Shown here piece after piece: positions 9,811 through 18,604 of a stretch of DNA of 64,000 nt. Source of the DNA: Aquisphaera insulae (GTDB taxonomy: Bacteria > Planctomycetota > Planctomycetia > Isosphaerales > Isosphaeraceae); contig NZ_JAALJH010000041.1 in the NCBI RefSeq assembly GCF_011064615.1, positions 1 through 64,000 of the forward strand, written 5' to 3'. Under the pieces are notes generated by a model that worked only from the letters and a program-made list of their open reading frames with translations, was not told the DNA's origin and made no database searches. A program made the translations under genes and the position numbers. The first letter of the stretch is position 1, and every line of letters starts with the position of its first letter.

Positions 9811-10085
9811 CGGCGATTCTCCCTCGTCTCCGTGATGAGTCACCGCGGGCGCACTCCGATCCTCCGAAAGTCCACGACCGCGCGGTCGTTCCCATCTCGT
9901 CTCCGCGCCGCGTCTGGGGAATTGTCTCAAATCGCGACGGCGGGTGTTGAGTTTCGGCGAGATTCGCCGGGGATTCCGTGCCGTCGCAGGCTGCCGAACC
10001 GCCCGCTTGATCGAGCGGATGCAATGTCCGATCATGTGTTTGTAATTGCCTTTCACCTCTCACCTCGACTCCCGGAGAACGGCCC

Positions 10086-10826
10086 ATGGGAGACATCTTC
10101 CGGATTTACTTCAAGGACCTGGTGCGGATCGACCCCGGCGACCCGAACGACCCGCTGACCGCGATCACCTTCAACACCTCGTCGTTCTGGGGTGAGGGGA
10201 CGGCTTACATCCTCGGGTGCGGGGTGAAGCGATGGTACGACGCCATCTGCGACCCGGAGCGCGAGCCGGAGGCCGTCCGCCCCGAGGGCGATTCGATGAA
10301 GACCCTCGCACCCAAGGCGAAGAAGGACGACCCCGACGAGCTGATCTACCCGCCCTCCGCCTTCTCCTCGACGAAGATCATGAAGCCGAAGGCCCCCTAC
10401 CCCAAGACCCGGTACACGTCGTCCGACTTCTGGTGGAATCCGGACCGGAGCGCGGTCACGGGCGATTCCGTGCTCATCTACTGCCTGCGGCTCCAGTCGG
10501 ACAGCCTCATCGCCAAGGACGACAAGTCGTTGAGGAGCAAGCTCGGCGGCGGCGGGACGACTCACGCCGGCGCCAACGGCACCATCTCCGAGATCTACGT
10601 CCAGGACGTGCTGACCTCCAACGGGATCGGCAACATGCAGGCCCTGATCAACGTGGCGTTCCACGAGACGATGCACAACAAGCTCAAGATCGGCCAGGGC
10701 CTGCACGCCGACAAGGGCCTCGCGGCCGACCGCAACATGCCCGACGACACCCTCAACGACACCAATATCCGGAAGATGCGCGGGGCGCTCGAGCAGATGG
10801 TCGTCCAGGACACGCGGTTCCTCTGA
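10086..10826 (+). CDS. Unrecognised protein with HETMH metallopeptidase-like motif
   Basis: A 246-residue protein with no signal peptide. The start ATG follows CGGAGA at good spacing. No family is recognised. The notable feature is HETMHNKLKIGQGLHAD near residues 194-210: HExxH followed ten residues later by a His and an Asp, a spacing reminiscent of, but not identical to, metzincins (HExxHxxGxxH). The upstream half is rich in Trp, Tyr and Asp (RWYDAICDPE, SSDFWWNPD), and a Gly-rich GGGGTTHAGANG stretch precedes the motif. It could be a zinc peptidase, possibly a toxin or effector since no signal is visible, or the motif may be fortuitous. Alone in its unit. Confidence 0.6.
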   Translation: MGDIFRIYFKDLVRIDPGDPNDPLTAITFNTSSFWGEGTAYILGCGVKRWYDAICDPEREPEAVRPEGDSMKTLAPKAKKDDPDELIYPPSAFSSTKIMKPKAPYPKTRYTSSDFWWNPDRSAVTGDSVLIYCLRLQSDSLIAKDDKSLRSKLGGGGTTHAGANGTISEIYVQDVLTSNGIGNMQALINVAFHETMHNKLKIGQGLHADKGLAADRNMPDDTLNDTNIRKMRGALEQMVVQDTRFL

Positions 10827-10976
10827 GCCGGTGGACCGGGCCACCCGGGTATTCCGCCGGCAGTCAACGCGCGGACTCTCCGGGCGGCCGGGCGGCAGGC
10901 CGCGGGATTGAGCGCTTATTACCCCGGCAAGGAAGTTGATCAAGCTCACGGATATCGAACGGCCTCCTGAATCCCC

Positions 10977-11102
10977 CCACGCTCGGGGACGCGAAATCCG
11001 GCTCTCCCCCTTACGAAGGGGGAGTTGGAGGGGGTGCTTGGTGCCGGCCAGGGCGATCGAATTCACCCCCCTGAATCCCCCCTTCGTAAGGGGGGAAGTG
11101 AA
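10977..11102. repeat. Pair of inverted REP-like palindromes
   Basis: Two hairpins in opposite orientation: 11004-11024 (CTCCCCC, loop TTACGAA, GGGGGAG) and 11077-11095 (CCCCCC, loop TTCGTAA, GGGGGG). The loops are reverse complements of each other, and the phrase CTGAATCCCCCC precedes both. The arrangement matches the inverted-pair form of bacterial REP/BIME elements. It lies just past the HEPN remnant and overlaps the 3' end of its shifted frame. Confidence 0.7.
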
Positions 11103-11555
11103 TGCGGGCCGGCTTCCCTGTCAGCGGTAAGAGCCCTATCACGGTGATCTTCTTCCTTGCCGAGGTAATATCCATCCTCGCCGACCGACGGCCAGTGATC
11201 GGGGAGCTTGGACGGGTGGGTACTGAGGCGCGTTCTGGCCTCGCGGATCGGCACGGGAATCGCCAGCGCGTCGCGTTCGTGGACCAGGAAGTTCCGGTAT
11301 TCGCGAACCTCGTGGATCAGTTGCATATCGCCAGTAGGACTTCCAGGCCGTCTCGAACACGGCCCAGAGTCGGATCAGGTAGGTGCCTTCGAGCTCATCG
11401 ACGGCCGCGGTAAGGTGATGGGGCTGCGTCCCCTCCGGAAGGCGGGCGTGCGCCGTCAGGACGTCGACCTGATAACGCGCGAGGGCCGCGGCGACGACGC
11501 GATGCTCGAAGACTGTGTCATGCATCTCGTGGAAGACGTCATAGAGTTCAGGCAT
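11063..11555 (-). pseudogene. Frame-disrupted HEPN-domain gene (probable toxin)
   Basis: From the ATG at 11555 a credible helical protein runs MPELYDVFHEMHDTVFEHR... to AVFETAWKSYWR (near 11310). Credible coding then continues in the +1 frame from about 11326 as LIHEVREYRNFLVHERDALAIPVP. The second part holds RNFLVH, the R-x4-H motif of HEPN ribonucleases, preceded by the usual helix. Homologous HEPN proteins would be expected to have extra residues between the halves, so a small deletion with frame loss is likely rather than one inserted base. The start overlaps the upstream gene's stop by 8 bases (ATGCCTGA), implying translational coupling. The shifted frame reads on into the palindromic repeats, so the original 3' end may be lost as well. 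A sequencing error is the alternative. Confidence 0.65.
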
Positions 11556-12000
11556 GAGGAGATCTTGCGAGGTCGTCCAGGAGATCGCGGAGGGCCTCTT
11601 CATCCAGCGAGAGTCGTCCCGCCATCGCATCCGCGCCCGCGGTGGACGGGGGCGGGGGCGGCGACGGCACGCGGCGGACGAACCATCGCCCTCCTTCCCG
11701 ATGGAGGCTGGCCACACTTTCGTAGGCCGGCATCCGGAAGAACTGCACCAACCCCTCGGCGCCTGGTGCTTGGCGGGCGACGGGGACCACGGAGATCTCG
11801 GCATCGCCGCGATCGAGGATCAGGACAGGGACCTCGTAGCGGCCGACGGCCTTCTCCACCAGGTGCTTGCGAGCCAACCGGGATCGCCAACCCAGGGAGC
11901 CGGCCCAGTCCCGGATGCTCCCGAAGAGCTCGTTCAGGCCATCCCGCCAGCGCGCGACGTCCGCCGCCACGTCGATCGTCGTGGATTCCGAGGTCGCCAT
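11548..12000 (-). CDS. Unrecognised partner protein of the HEPN gene (possible antitoxin)
   Basis: A 150-residue protein of no recognised family. The start at 12000 is chosen because GGAGGTGA lies about 6 bases upstream; an ATG at 12036 has no such site. A helical N-terminus (VARWRDGLNELFGSIRDWAGSL) is followed by a beta-rich core (EVPVLILDRGDAEISVVPVARQAPGAEGLVQFFRMPAYESV), a poly-Pro stretch and an acidic C-terminal helix (LDEEALRDLLDDLA). It is the first gene of a two-gene unit with the disrupted HEPN gene and lies beside a proven-type toxin-antitoxin pair, so an antitoxin or regulator role is inferred from context only. Confidence 0.6.
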   Translation of the reverse strand: MATSESTTIDVAADVARWRDGLNELFGSIRDWAGSLGWRSRLARKHLVEKAVGRYEVPVLILDRGDAEISVVPVARQAPGAEGLVQFFRMPAYESVASLHREGGRWFVRRVPSPPPPPSTAGADAMAGRLSLDEEALRDLLDDLARSPHA

Positions 12001-12066
12001 CGCGAGGTCACCTCCGGGCTGATTGGTGATCGCCATTCGGGGCGGGTGTCGGCCGGCACCCCCACG

Positions 12067-12567
12067 TCACGCCGATAGCGGCACCGGAAGGAAGAGCGTT
12101 AGGGGCTCGTCCACGACCGGCTCGAATCCGTGCTTACGATAGAAATCGGCGGCGGCATCATCCTTGGCGTGGACAAGAAGCAGCTTCAGGCCGGCGATCT
12201 CGGCCGCCTGCATGGTCCGCAGGACGGCGTCCTTGAGCAGGGCCTTACCCAGGCCGCGTCCCTGTTGGCGCCGATCGACCGCCAGTCTCGCCAGCAGCAT
12301 GAGCGGGATGTCATACCGGCCTGCGCCCTTCACCAACTTCGGTGGCAACAGCTTCGGAGCGATCGAGCCGTAGACCAGGGAGTAATACGCGACGATGACC
12401 TTGCTGTCGGCGAGGGTGACGACGTAGTTCCGGACGATCCCCCGCTTCTGATTCTGAAGCGCGTAGTTCCGCAGGTACGAGTCGAGCGCGGGCGTACCGC
12501 AATCAAAGGCCGAGCGGTCGTGGCCTCCGTCAAGTGGAGTGACCGGAGCGAATGCGAATTCAGCCAT
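12067..12567 (-). CDS. GNAT-family acetyltransferase toxin (TacT type)
   Basis: A 166-residue GNAT acetyltransferase. The acetyl-CoA loop is in LARLAVDRRQQGRGLGKALL (Q/R-x-x-G-x-G) and the C-terminal FYRKHGF holds the expected catalytic-region Tyr. The opening (SAFDCGTPALDSYLRNYALQNQK) is characteristic of the TacT/AtaT-like toxins that acetylate the amino group of aminoacyl-tRNAs and halt translation. The ATG at 12567 overlaps the stop of the DUF1778 gene by 8 bases (ATGGCTGA). With that antitoxin upstream this is a standard type II toxin-antitoxin operon. The protein looks intact. Confidence 0.9.
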   Translation of the reverse strand: MAEFAFAPVTPLDGGHDRSAFDCGTPALDSYLRNYALQNQKRGIVRNYVVTLADSKVIVAYYSLVYGSIAPKLLPPKLVKGAGRYDIPLMLLARLAVDRRQQGRGLGKALLKDAVLRTMQAAEIAGLKLLLVHAKDDAAADFYRKHGFEPVVDEPLTLFLPVPLSA

Positions 12568-12853
12568 CCAGGATCGACCGCTCGGTGAGCAGCTTGCGGA
12601 CGGCTGCCACGCTCGCTGACGGCGGCTTGTCGAGCGTGGCGAAGATGTGGGCAACCTGCTTTCGATTGAGCGACACCGGCTCCTCGTCAACGAGCAAGGT
12701 AGCCGCCACCTGATAGGCGTTCTCCAGGATGAACTCGCTCAGCGTCTCGCCCTGCCGCTCCGCGGCCCTGGCCAGGATCGCCTTCCGCCGGGCATCGACA
12801 CGGATACTCAGCCGGCTTTCCCGCCGGCTCGTTTCGATCGGCTTCTCCGCCAT
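12560..12853 (-). CDS. DUF1778 antitoxin (TacA type, ribbon-helix-helix)
   Basis: A 97-residue protein. The N-terminal segment ESRLSIRVDARRKAILARAAERQGETLSEFILENA is the DUF1778 ribbon-helix-helix domain that binds the operon's own promoter. The C-terminal part (VSLNRKQVAHIFATLDKPPSASVAAVRKLL) resembles the toxin-neutralising tail of TacA proteins. The start at 12853 has GGGAGG six bases upstream. It precedes and overlaps the GNAT toxin gene; autorepression by the pair is the known behaviour of the family. Confidence 0.9.
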   Translation of the reverse strand: MAEKPIETSRRESRLSIRVDARRKAILARAAERQGETLSEFILENAYQVAATLLVDEEPVSLNRKQVAHIFATLDKPPSASVAAVRKLLTERSILDG

Positions 12854-12955
12854 CTCCGCCCTCCCTTCTTGTACATCCAGCGTACACCCTCGCATCAACA
12901 GGGGCAATGCCTTCGCCTCGTGCGAGGCGAGGCCGATGGCAGGGAGTCGCTCCGC

Positions 12956-14437
12956 TCACGCCAGCAGCGGCTTGACCACGTGCGCCGGCTCCACGCCCGT
13001 GAGGCGCTGGTCCAGGCCTTGATAGCGGAAGGTGAAGCGCTGGTGGTCGAAGCCCAGGAGGTGCAGGATCGTGGCGTGGAAGTCGCGGACGTGGACGGGG
13101 TCCTTGACGATGTTGTAGGAGAAGTCGTCGGTCTCGCCGTAAATCGTCCCGCCCTTGATCCCGCCGCCGGCCATCCACATGGTGAAGCAACGCGGGTGAT
13201 GGTCGCGGCCGTAATTGTCGTGCGAGAGGCCCCCCTGGGAGTAGATCGTCCGGCCGAACTCGCCCCCCCAGATGACCAGGGTCTCGTCCAGCAGGCCGCG
13301 GGCCTTCAGGTCCTGGATCAGGCCCCAGCATGCCTGGTCCACGTCCTTGCACTGGAAGGGCATCCGGCCCCCCACGTTGGCGTGATGGTCCCAGTTGTTG
13401 TGATAGACCTGCACGAACCGCACCCCGCGCTCGACCATCCGACGCGCCAGCAGCGCGGTATGGGCGAACGAGCCGGGCTTGCGGGCCTGCTCGCCGTAGA
13501 GGGCGTAGGTTGAGACCGGCTCGCTGGACATGTCGGTCAGCTCGGGGACCGAGGACTGCATCCGGAAGGCGAGCTCGTACTGCTCGATCCGGGTGTGCGT
13601 CTCGGGGTCGCCAACGACCTTGGCGTTCATCTCGTTGAGGGCGCGGAGGCCGTCCAGCGTGCTCCGGCGGACCTCGCCCGGGACGCCCGGGGGGTTGTTG
13701 ATGAACAGGATCGGATCGCCGCCGCTCCGGAACGAGACCCCGGCGTGCTCGCCCGAGAGGTAGCCCGAGGACCAGAGGCGGCCGGAGATGGCCTGGAGCT
13801 GCTCGGTGTTCGTCGGCTTGGCGACCAGGACGACGAACGTCGGCAGGCTGTCGTTCAGCGAGCCGAGCCCGTAGCTGGCCCATGAGCCCAGGCACGGCCG
13901 GCCGGTCACCTGGTTGCCCGTCTGCACGAACGTGATCGCCGGCTCGTGATTGATGGCCTCCGTGTGCATGCTCCGAATGAAGCACATATCATCGACCATC
14001 CGCGCCGTGTACGGCAGGAGCTCGGTCACCCACATGCCGCACTCGCCGTGGCGGGCGAACTTGTACTTCGACGGGGCGATCGGGAACCGCTTCTGGCCGG
14101 AGGTCATCGTCGTCAGCCGCTGCCCCTGGCGGACCGACTCGGGCAGGTCCTTGTCATACCAGCGGTCCATCTGCGGCTTGTAGTCGAACATGTCCATCTG
14201 CGACGGGCCGCCGACCATGTGCAGGTAGATGACGTGCTTGGCCTTCGCCGGGAAATGCGTCCGGCCCGCGGCGGCGCGGTCGGGGACCGTCGATGATCCG
14301 GGGGCCGGCGCCCCCATCGCGGCCAGGCCCTCGCGGCCGAGCAGCGCGGCCAGTGCCCCCCAGCCGACGGCGTTGACGCCCCGGCCCAGGAGCTGGCGGC
14401 GGGTCTCCATCCTCAGGTAGTCGTGGAGCGGGTTCAT
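12956..14437 (-). CDS. DUF1501 domain-containing protein, Tat-exported
   Basis: A 493-residue DUF1501 protein, a family related to sulfatases/alkaline phosphatases and expanded in planctomycetes. The twin-arginine signal TRRQLLGRG lies near residue 12. Typical motifs are AKHVIYLHMVGGPSQMDMFDYKP (N-terminal metal-site region), YHNNWDHHANV, and DETLVIWGGEFGRT followed by GRDHHPRCFTMWMAGGG. It follows the DUF1553 gene by 42 bases and is surely co-transcribed. DUF1501/DUF1553 pairs are a recurrent planctomycete module, thought to act in breakdown of complex substrates outside the cytoplasm; the reaction is not established. Confidence 0.9.
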   Translation of the reverse strand: MNPLHDYLRMETRRQLLGRGVNAVGWGALAALLGREGLAAMGAPAPGSSTVPDRAAAGRTHFPAKAKHVIYLHMVGGPSQMDMFDYKPQMDRWYDKDLPESVRQGQRLTTMTSGQKRFPIAPSKYKFARHGECGMWVTELLPYTARMVDDMCFIRSMHTEAINHEPAITFVQTGNQVTGRPCLGSWASYGLGSLNDSLPTFVVLVAKPTNTEQLQAISGRLWSSGYLSGEHAGVSFRSGGDPILFINNPPGVPGEVRRSTLDGLRALNEMNAKVVGDPETHTRIEQYELAFRMQSSVPELTDMSSEPVSTYALYGEQARKPGSFAHTALLARRMVERGVRFVQVYHNNWDHHANVGGRMPFQCKDVDQACWGLIQDLKARGLLDETLVIWGGEFGRTIYSQGGLSHDNYGRDHHPRCFTMWMAGGGIKGGTIYGETDDFSYNIVKDPVHVRDFHATILHLLGFDHQRFTFRYQGLDQRLTGVEPAHVVKPLLA

Positions 14438-14479
14438 GGGAGGGCCTCGGGGGATCTCATCGAGGATGGTTCGAATGGC

Positions 14480-17400
14480 TCACTTGTTGAGCACTTCATC
14501 CAGGTTCATCATCTCGTTCGCCAGCATGGTCCAGGCGGCGAGCGTCGGCGGATCCACGCCGGCGGGCGGCTTGAGCTCGCCGACGGCGACGAGCCTCGCG
14601 GCGTCGTCGGGGTGGGACCGGTAGAAGGCGGCGAGGCGATCGATCGAGGCCCGGACGACGGCGGCCTCCTCCGGCCGCAGGGGACGCGACAGGAGCCGCT
14701 CGGCCAGGACGGCGATCCGAGTCTCGGGGTCGGCCGAGGGCACGGCCAGGGCGAGCTGCGCCAGGCCCCGGGCGGCCTCCACGAACTGGGGGTCGTTGAG
14801 GGTGACCAGGGCCTGCAAGGGGGTGTCGGTCCGCTCGCGGCGGACGGTGCAGACCTCGCGGCTGGGGGCGTTGAAGACCTCCATCGAGGCCGGCGGGGCG
14901 CTCCGCTTCCAGAACGTGTAGAGGCTGCGGCGGTGGAGGCCCTCGCCGGAGTCCGCCCGGTAGGACCTCGTGTTGCTCTCCGGCATGGCCACGGCCTCCC
15001 AGACGCCGTCGGGCTGATAGGGCCGGACGCTCGGGCCGCCGACCCGCGGCGAGAGGATGCCGCCGGCCGCGAGGGCATAGTCGCGGACGACCTCGCCGTC
15101 CATCCGGAACCGCGGCCCGCGCGAGACCAGTCGGTTCGACGGGTCCTTCTCGATCTTCTCCGGGGTGGCCACGCTCGCCTGCCGGTAGGCGGCCGAGGTG
15201 ACCAGCAGCCGGAAGAACCGCTTCACGTCCCAGCCCGATTCGCGGAAGTCCACCGCCAGCCAGTCGAGCAACTCCGGATGCGACGGCAGCTCTCCGCTGA
15301 CGCCGAGGTCCCCGGCCGTCCGCACCAGCCCCGTCCCGAAGACCTCCTGCCAGAACCGATTCACGGTCACCCGCGCGGTCAGCGGGTGCTCCGGCCGTAG
15401 CAGCCATCGCGCCAGGCCCAGCCGGTTCCGCGGCAGGTCCGGGGCCATCGCCGGCAGGACGTCCGGCGTGTCCGCCTTGACGGCGTCCCGCCGCTTGTCG
15501 TACTCGCCCCGGAAGAGGACGTGGGCCGTCGCCGGGCCGGGCTTCTCCTCCATCACGTGGGCGACCGTCCCCCGCGCGGCGATCGCCGAGAGCTCGGCAT
15601 CGACCGCGGCGAGCTCGGCCCGAATCGCCTTCGATCGATCGTCCCTCGCCTCGGTCCACCAGGCGAGCAGGCCGTCGCGGAGGGCCTTCGACCGCGGCCC
15701 CGACGGGTCGTCGGCCAGGTCGAACGCCCGGCCGGCGGCCGCGACGTCGGCCACCTCCGCGGCCGTGAGCGCCCGGTCGTGGATCCGGACGTCGCTGATG
15801 GCCACGGCCTCGAGGGCCTGGCCGCTGTGGCGGCGGCCGACCTTGAGGGGGACCTCGGTCCGGATCGAGCTCTTCAGCGTGTCCGACGCGACCTCCGCGG
15901 CCGCGGGGCGGCCGTCGACGTAGAGCGTCAGGCCGGACGCCTTCGAGGATCCGTCATAGGTGACGAAGACGTGAACCCACGTCTTCATCGGCAGATTTCT
16001 GCGGCTGACGACCTTGGCCGCGTCGTCGGGCCACGAGTGGACGAGGTGGGCCGCGACCTTGCCGTCCTCGACCCAGAGATCCCAGCCGCGGTAGCCGCCG
16101 CGGTCGTCCATCCGGGCGAGGGCCGAGCCGTACTGCCCGCCGCGGTCGATCCGGATCCAGGCGCCGTAGGCGAACGGCCGGTCGCGCTCGAAGTCGCCGC
16201 TGTCGGCCGATTCGAACGCCGGGCGGGCGGCCTTCATCCCCTTCGGATCGCCGCCGCTCCCCTGCCCCGTCCGCGATTCCAGACCGGCCGCCAGCCGGCG
16301 GCCCTTCTCGGGCGCGAGGGCCGCCAGGGCGTCGCGATCCTGGGCCTTGAGCCACGCATCCAGCTCCGGCAGGACCTCGGCCGATCGCTTCGCGAGGCGG
16401 TCCTTCAGGCCCGCGGCCCGGGGCCTGAGGGCGTCGTACCGGGCGCGGTCGGCGGCGGCGGGGACGGTGACGATCGGGGGCGTGTCCTTGATGTTCTGGT
16501 CGTAGGCGTCCTGGGTGGAGTTGTTGAAGAACGCGGAGAGCTCGTAGAACTCGCGCTGGGAGAGGGCGTCGAACTTGTGGTCGTGGCAGACCGCGCAGTT
16601 GGCGGTCAGTCCCAGCCAGACCTGGGAGACGGTCTCGGTGCGATCCCTCGTGTAGTTGACGAGGTTCTCCTCCGCGATGGTGCCCCCCTCGTTGGTCGTG
16701 GCGTTGCAGCGGTTGAAGCCGGAGGCGATCTGCTGGTCGAGCGTCCGATTCGGCAGCAGGTCGCCGGCGAGCTGCTCGACGGTGAAGCGGTCGAACGGCA
16801 TGTTGCGGTTGAAGGCGTCGATCACCCAGTCGCGGTAGGAGTACATCTCGCGGTAGTTGTCGAAGTGGTAGCCGTGCGTGTCCGCGTAGCGGGCGGCGTC
16901 CAGCCAGTACCGGGCCCGATGCTCGCCCCAGTGGGGGGAGTCGAGGACGTGATCGACGAGCTTCGCGTAGGCGTCCGGCGAGGCGTCGCGGACGAACCGC
17001 TCGACCTCGGCCGGGTCGGGCGGCAGCCCGGTGAGGTCCAGGCTGAGCCGGCGGGCGAGCGTGCGGCGATCGGCCTCGGGTGCGGGGCGGAGGCCGGCCT
17101 CCTCGAGCTTCGCCAGGATGAATCGGTCGATCGGGTTGCGGACCCAGGACTCGTCCTTGACCTTCGGCGGGGCGGGTCGCGCCGGGGCGATCAGGGACCA
17201 GTGGGGCTGATATTCCGCCCCCGCCTTGATCCATCGCGCCAGGAGGTCCTTCTGGGCGGACGTCAGCGTCTTGTGCGACGCCGGCGGCGGCATGGCCATC
17301 TTGCGGTCGTCCGTGTGGATCCGATCGATCACGGAGCTGGCGTCGGGGTCGCCGGGCGTGAGGGCGCCGGCCTCGATGGCGGCCTCGCGGCGGTCCAGCC

Positions 17401-17581
17401 GCAGGTCCCCCTTCCGCGCCGCGCTGTCCGGGCCATGGCAGGCGAAGCAGTTCTCGGCCAGGATCGGCCGGATGTCGCGGTTATACTGAATCGCCGGGGC
17501 ATCTCCCGCCCGGACGGCGGGCGCGAATCCGGCGAGCAGGAAGGACGCGAGCAAGGCGGGCGGGATCGCGGTGCGGCTCAT
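14480..17581 (-). CDS. DUF1549/DUF1553 (PSD1) cytochrome-type protein with LamG-like insert
   Basis: A 1033-residue exported protein with a signal peptide of about 26 residues (start at 17581, GAGGGGA upstream; the frame stays open to 17821). Domain order: cytochrome-like PSCyt1 with haem motif CFACH (C45-H49), DUF1549 (about 135-350) ending in the second motif CAVCHDHKFD, a concanavalin/LamG-like beta-sandwich insert (around 460-640, FAYGAWIRIDRGGQYGSAL, LTLYVDGRPAA), then DUF1553 to the end (HPLTARVTVNRFWQEVFGTGLV). It precedes the DUF1501 gene in one operon. The LamG insert, absent from the second DUF1553 protein in the window, suggests polysaccharide contact. Confidence 0.9.
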   Translation of the reverse strand: MSRTAIPPALLASFLLAGFAPAVRAGDAPAIQYNRDIRPILAENCFACHGPDSAARKGDLRLDRREAAIEAGALTPGDPDASSVIDRIHTDDRKMAMPPPASHKTLTSAQKDLLARWIKAGAEYQPHWSLIAPARPAPPKVKDESWVRNPIDRFILAKLEEAGLRPAPEADRRTLARRLSLDLTGLPPDPAEVERFVRDASPDAYAKLVDHVLDSPHWGEHRARYWLDAARYADTHGYHFDNYREMYSYRDWVIDAFNRNMPFDRFTVEQLAGDLLPNRTLDQQIASGFNRCNATTNEGGTIAEENLVNYTRDRTETVSQVWLGLTANCAVCHDHKFDALSQREFYELSAFFNNSTQDAYDQNIKDTPPIVTVPAAADRARYDALRPRAAGLKDRLAKRSAEVLPELDAWLKAQDRDALAALAPEKGRRLAAGLESRTGQGSGGDPKGMKAARPAFESADSGDFERDRPFAYGAWIRIDRGGQYGSALARMDDRGGYRGWDLWVEDGKVAAHLVHSWPDDAAKVVSRRNLPMKTWVHVFVTYDGSSKASGLTLYVDGRPAAAEVASDTLKSSIRTEVPLKVGRRHSGQALEAVAISDVRIHDRALTAAEVADVAAAGRAFDLADDPSGPRSKALRDGLLAWWTEARDDRSKAIRAELAAVDAELSAIAARGTVAHVMEEKPGPATAHVLFRGEYDKRRDAVKADTPDVLPAMAPDLPRNRLGLARWLLRPEHPLTARVTVNRFWQEVFGTGLVRTAGDLGVSGELPSHPELLDWLAVDFRESGWDVKRFFRLLVTSAAYRQASVATPEKIEKDPSNRLVSRGPRFRMDGEVVRDYALAAGGILSPRVGGPSVRPYQPDGVWEAVAMPESNTRSYRADSGEGLHRRSLYTFWKRSAPPASMEVFNAPSREVCTVRRERTDTPLQALVTLNDPQFVEAARGLAQLALAVPSADPETRIAVLAERLLSRPLRPEEAAVVRASIDRLAAFYRSHPDDAARLVAVGELKPPAGVDPPTLAAWTMLANEMMNLDEVLNK

Positions 17582-17889
17582 GGAGTCGTCCCCTCGCCCC
17601 GGTTGCGGGCGGGTTCCAGTCCGGTCGGATGAGACAGATCGGGGCGGGCAGGCGCGGCGGGCGGCCTCGCGCACGACGAGGCATGGGATACGTTGCGGAT
17701 ACCCAGGGATCCTAATCCCGGAGATGAGCGGGCCGCAAGAAGAATCGGCCGGAAACGAATACCCTGCCCGACCGGCCGGGCCGAAGATGCGGGCGTGGCG
17801 ACGCGATGACTCCCGTGGCAAGATCGTCGCGAGCTGGAGTCGAGGACGTACCGCGAGCCTCGGCCAGGCCGATCCGGAGACCCCCGACG

Positions 17890-18534
17890 ATGCGCGTTCC
17901 GTTCGCCTGTCCGTCCTGCCATGCCAGCGGCTCCGCGGAGTCCGCGTACATCGGCCGCGAGGTGCGCTGCAAGCACTGCAACACGCGGTTCACGATCCCC
18001 GATCCGGAGTCCCCCGCGTCCGACACCTACGACCTGGAGGAACGGGCCGAGCCGGTCCGCCGGGGTGCGGCGGTCGGCGCCGGGGCGGAGGCCGTGTTCG
18101 TCCCCTCGCGGAAGGATGATCGCCCGGGCAAGCCCCGCAAGGCGAAGGGTGCCGCGGCCACATCGAAGCGCCGGCCGGGCCGCGATCTGTCGGATTTCCC
18201 GTGGACGAGATGGCTGATCCGGCTGGCCGTCGCGTTCGTGGTCGCGGTCGCGGGCATCGCCCTGATCGCCCCGAATGGGCTCTGGCTGGCCGGGTGCATC
18301 CTGATGGCCACCGGGGTGATGCTCCTCGTGCTCGGCCACGTCGGCGGCACCTACGTCGCCTTCACGGAGGACTTCGTCCACGGGTTCTTCTACCTGGGGT
18401 TCCCGATCTACACCGCCTACTACATCGTCACCAACTGGGACGACATGTGGGTCTTCTTCGCGTGCTCCACCGTGGGCGCGGGGCTCGCCTCGGCGGGGCT
18501 GACGCTGGTGGAATGGGCGGGGGCGGCGGCGTGA
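17890..18534 (+). CDS. Zinc-ribbon membrane protein
   Basis: A 214-residue protein. It opens with a zinc ribbon, CPSC at residues 7-10 and CKHC at 27-30, in the MJ0042-like form common in planctomycetes and myxobacteria. A Lys/Arg-rich linker (about 75-105) leads to three or four hydrophobic segments (WLIRLAVAFVVAVAGIALI, GCILMATGVMLLVLG, FFYLGFPIYTAYYIV, FFACSTVGAGLASAGL). The start at 17890 places the ribbon at the N-terminus; upstream sequence looks non-coding. Function unknown; a sensor or scaffold at the inner membrane is possible. Divergent from the DUF1553 gene. Confidence 0.75.
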   Translation: MRVPFACPSCHASGSAESAYIGREVRCKHCNTRFTIPDPESPASDTYDLEERAEPVRRGAAVGAGAEAVFVPSRKDDRPGKPRKAKGAAATSKRRPGRDLSDFPWTRWLIRLAVAFVVAVAGIALIAPNGLWLAGCILMATGVMLLVLGHVGGTYVAFTEDFVHGFFYLGFPIYTAYYIVTNWDDMWVFFACSTVGAGLASAGLTLVEWAGAAA

Positions 18535-18547
18535 GGATCCCCTCGAA

Positions 18548-18573
18548 CCCGCCCGGCTCCAGGGCCGGGCGGG
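18548..18573. terminator. Hairpin between convergent genes
   Basis: Perfect 10-bp stem (CCCGCCCGGC, loop TCCAGG, GCCGGGCGGG) between the zinc-ribbon gene and the opposing Spy/CpxP-like gene. Possibly a shared bidirectional terminator, although neither strand has a good T tract. Confidence 0.5.
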
Positions 18574-18604
18574 CCGATGAACGGGGACCGCGATCGCTCG
18601 GCCC

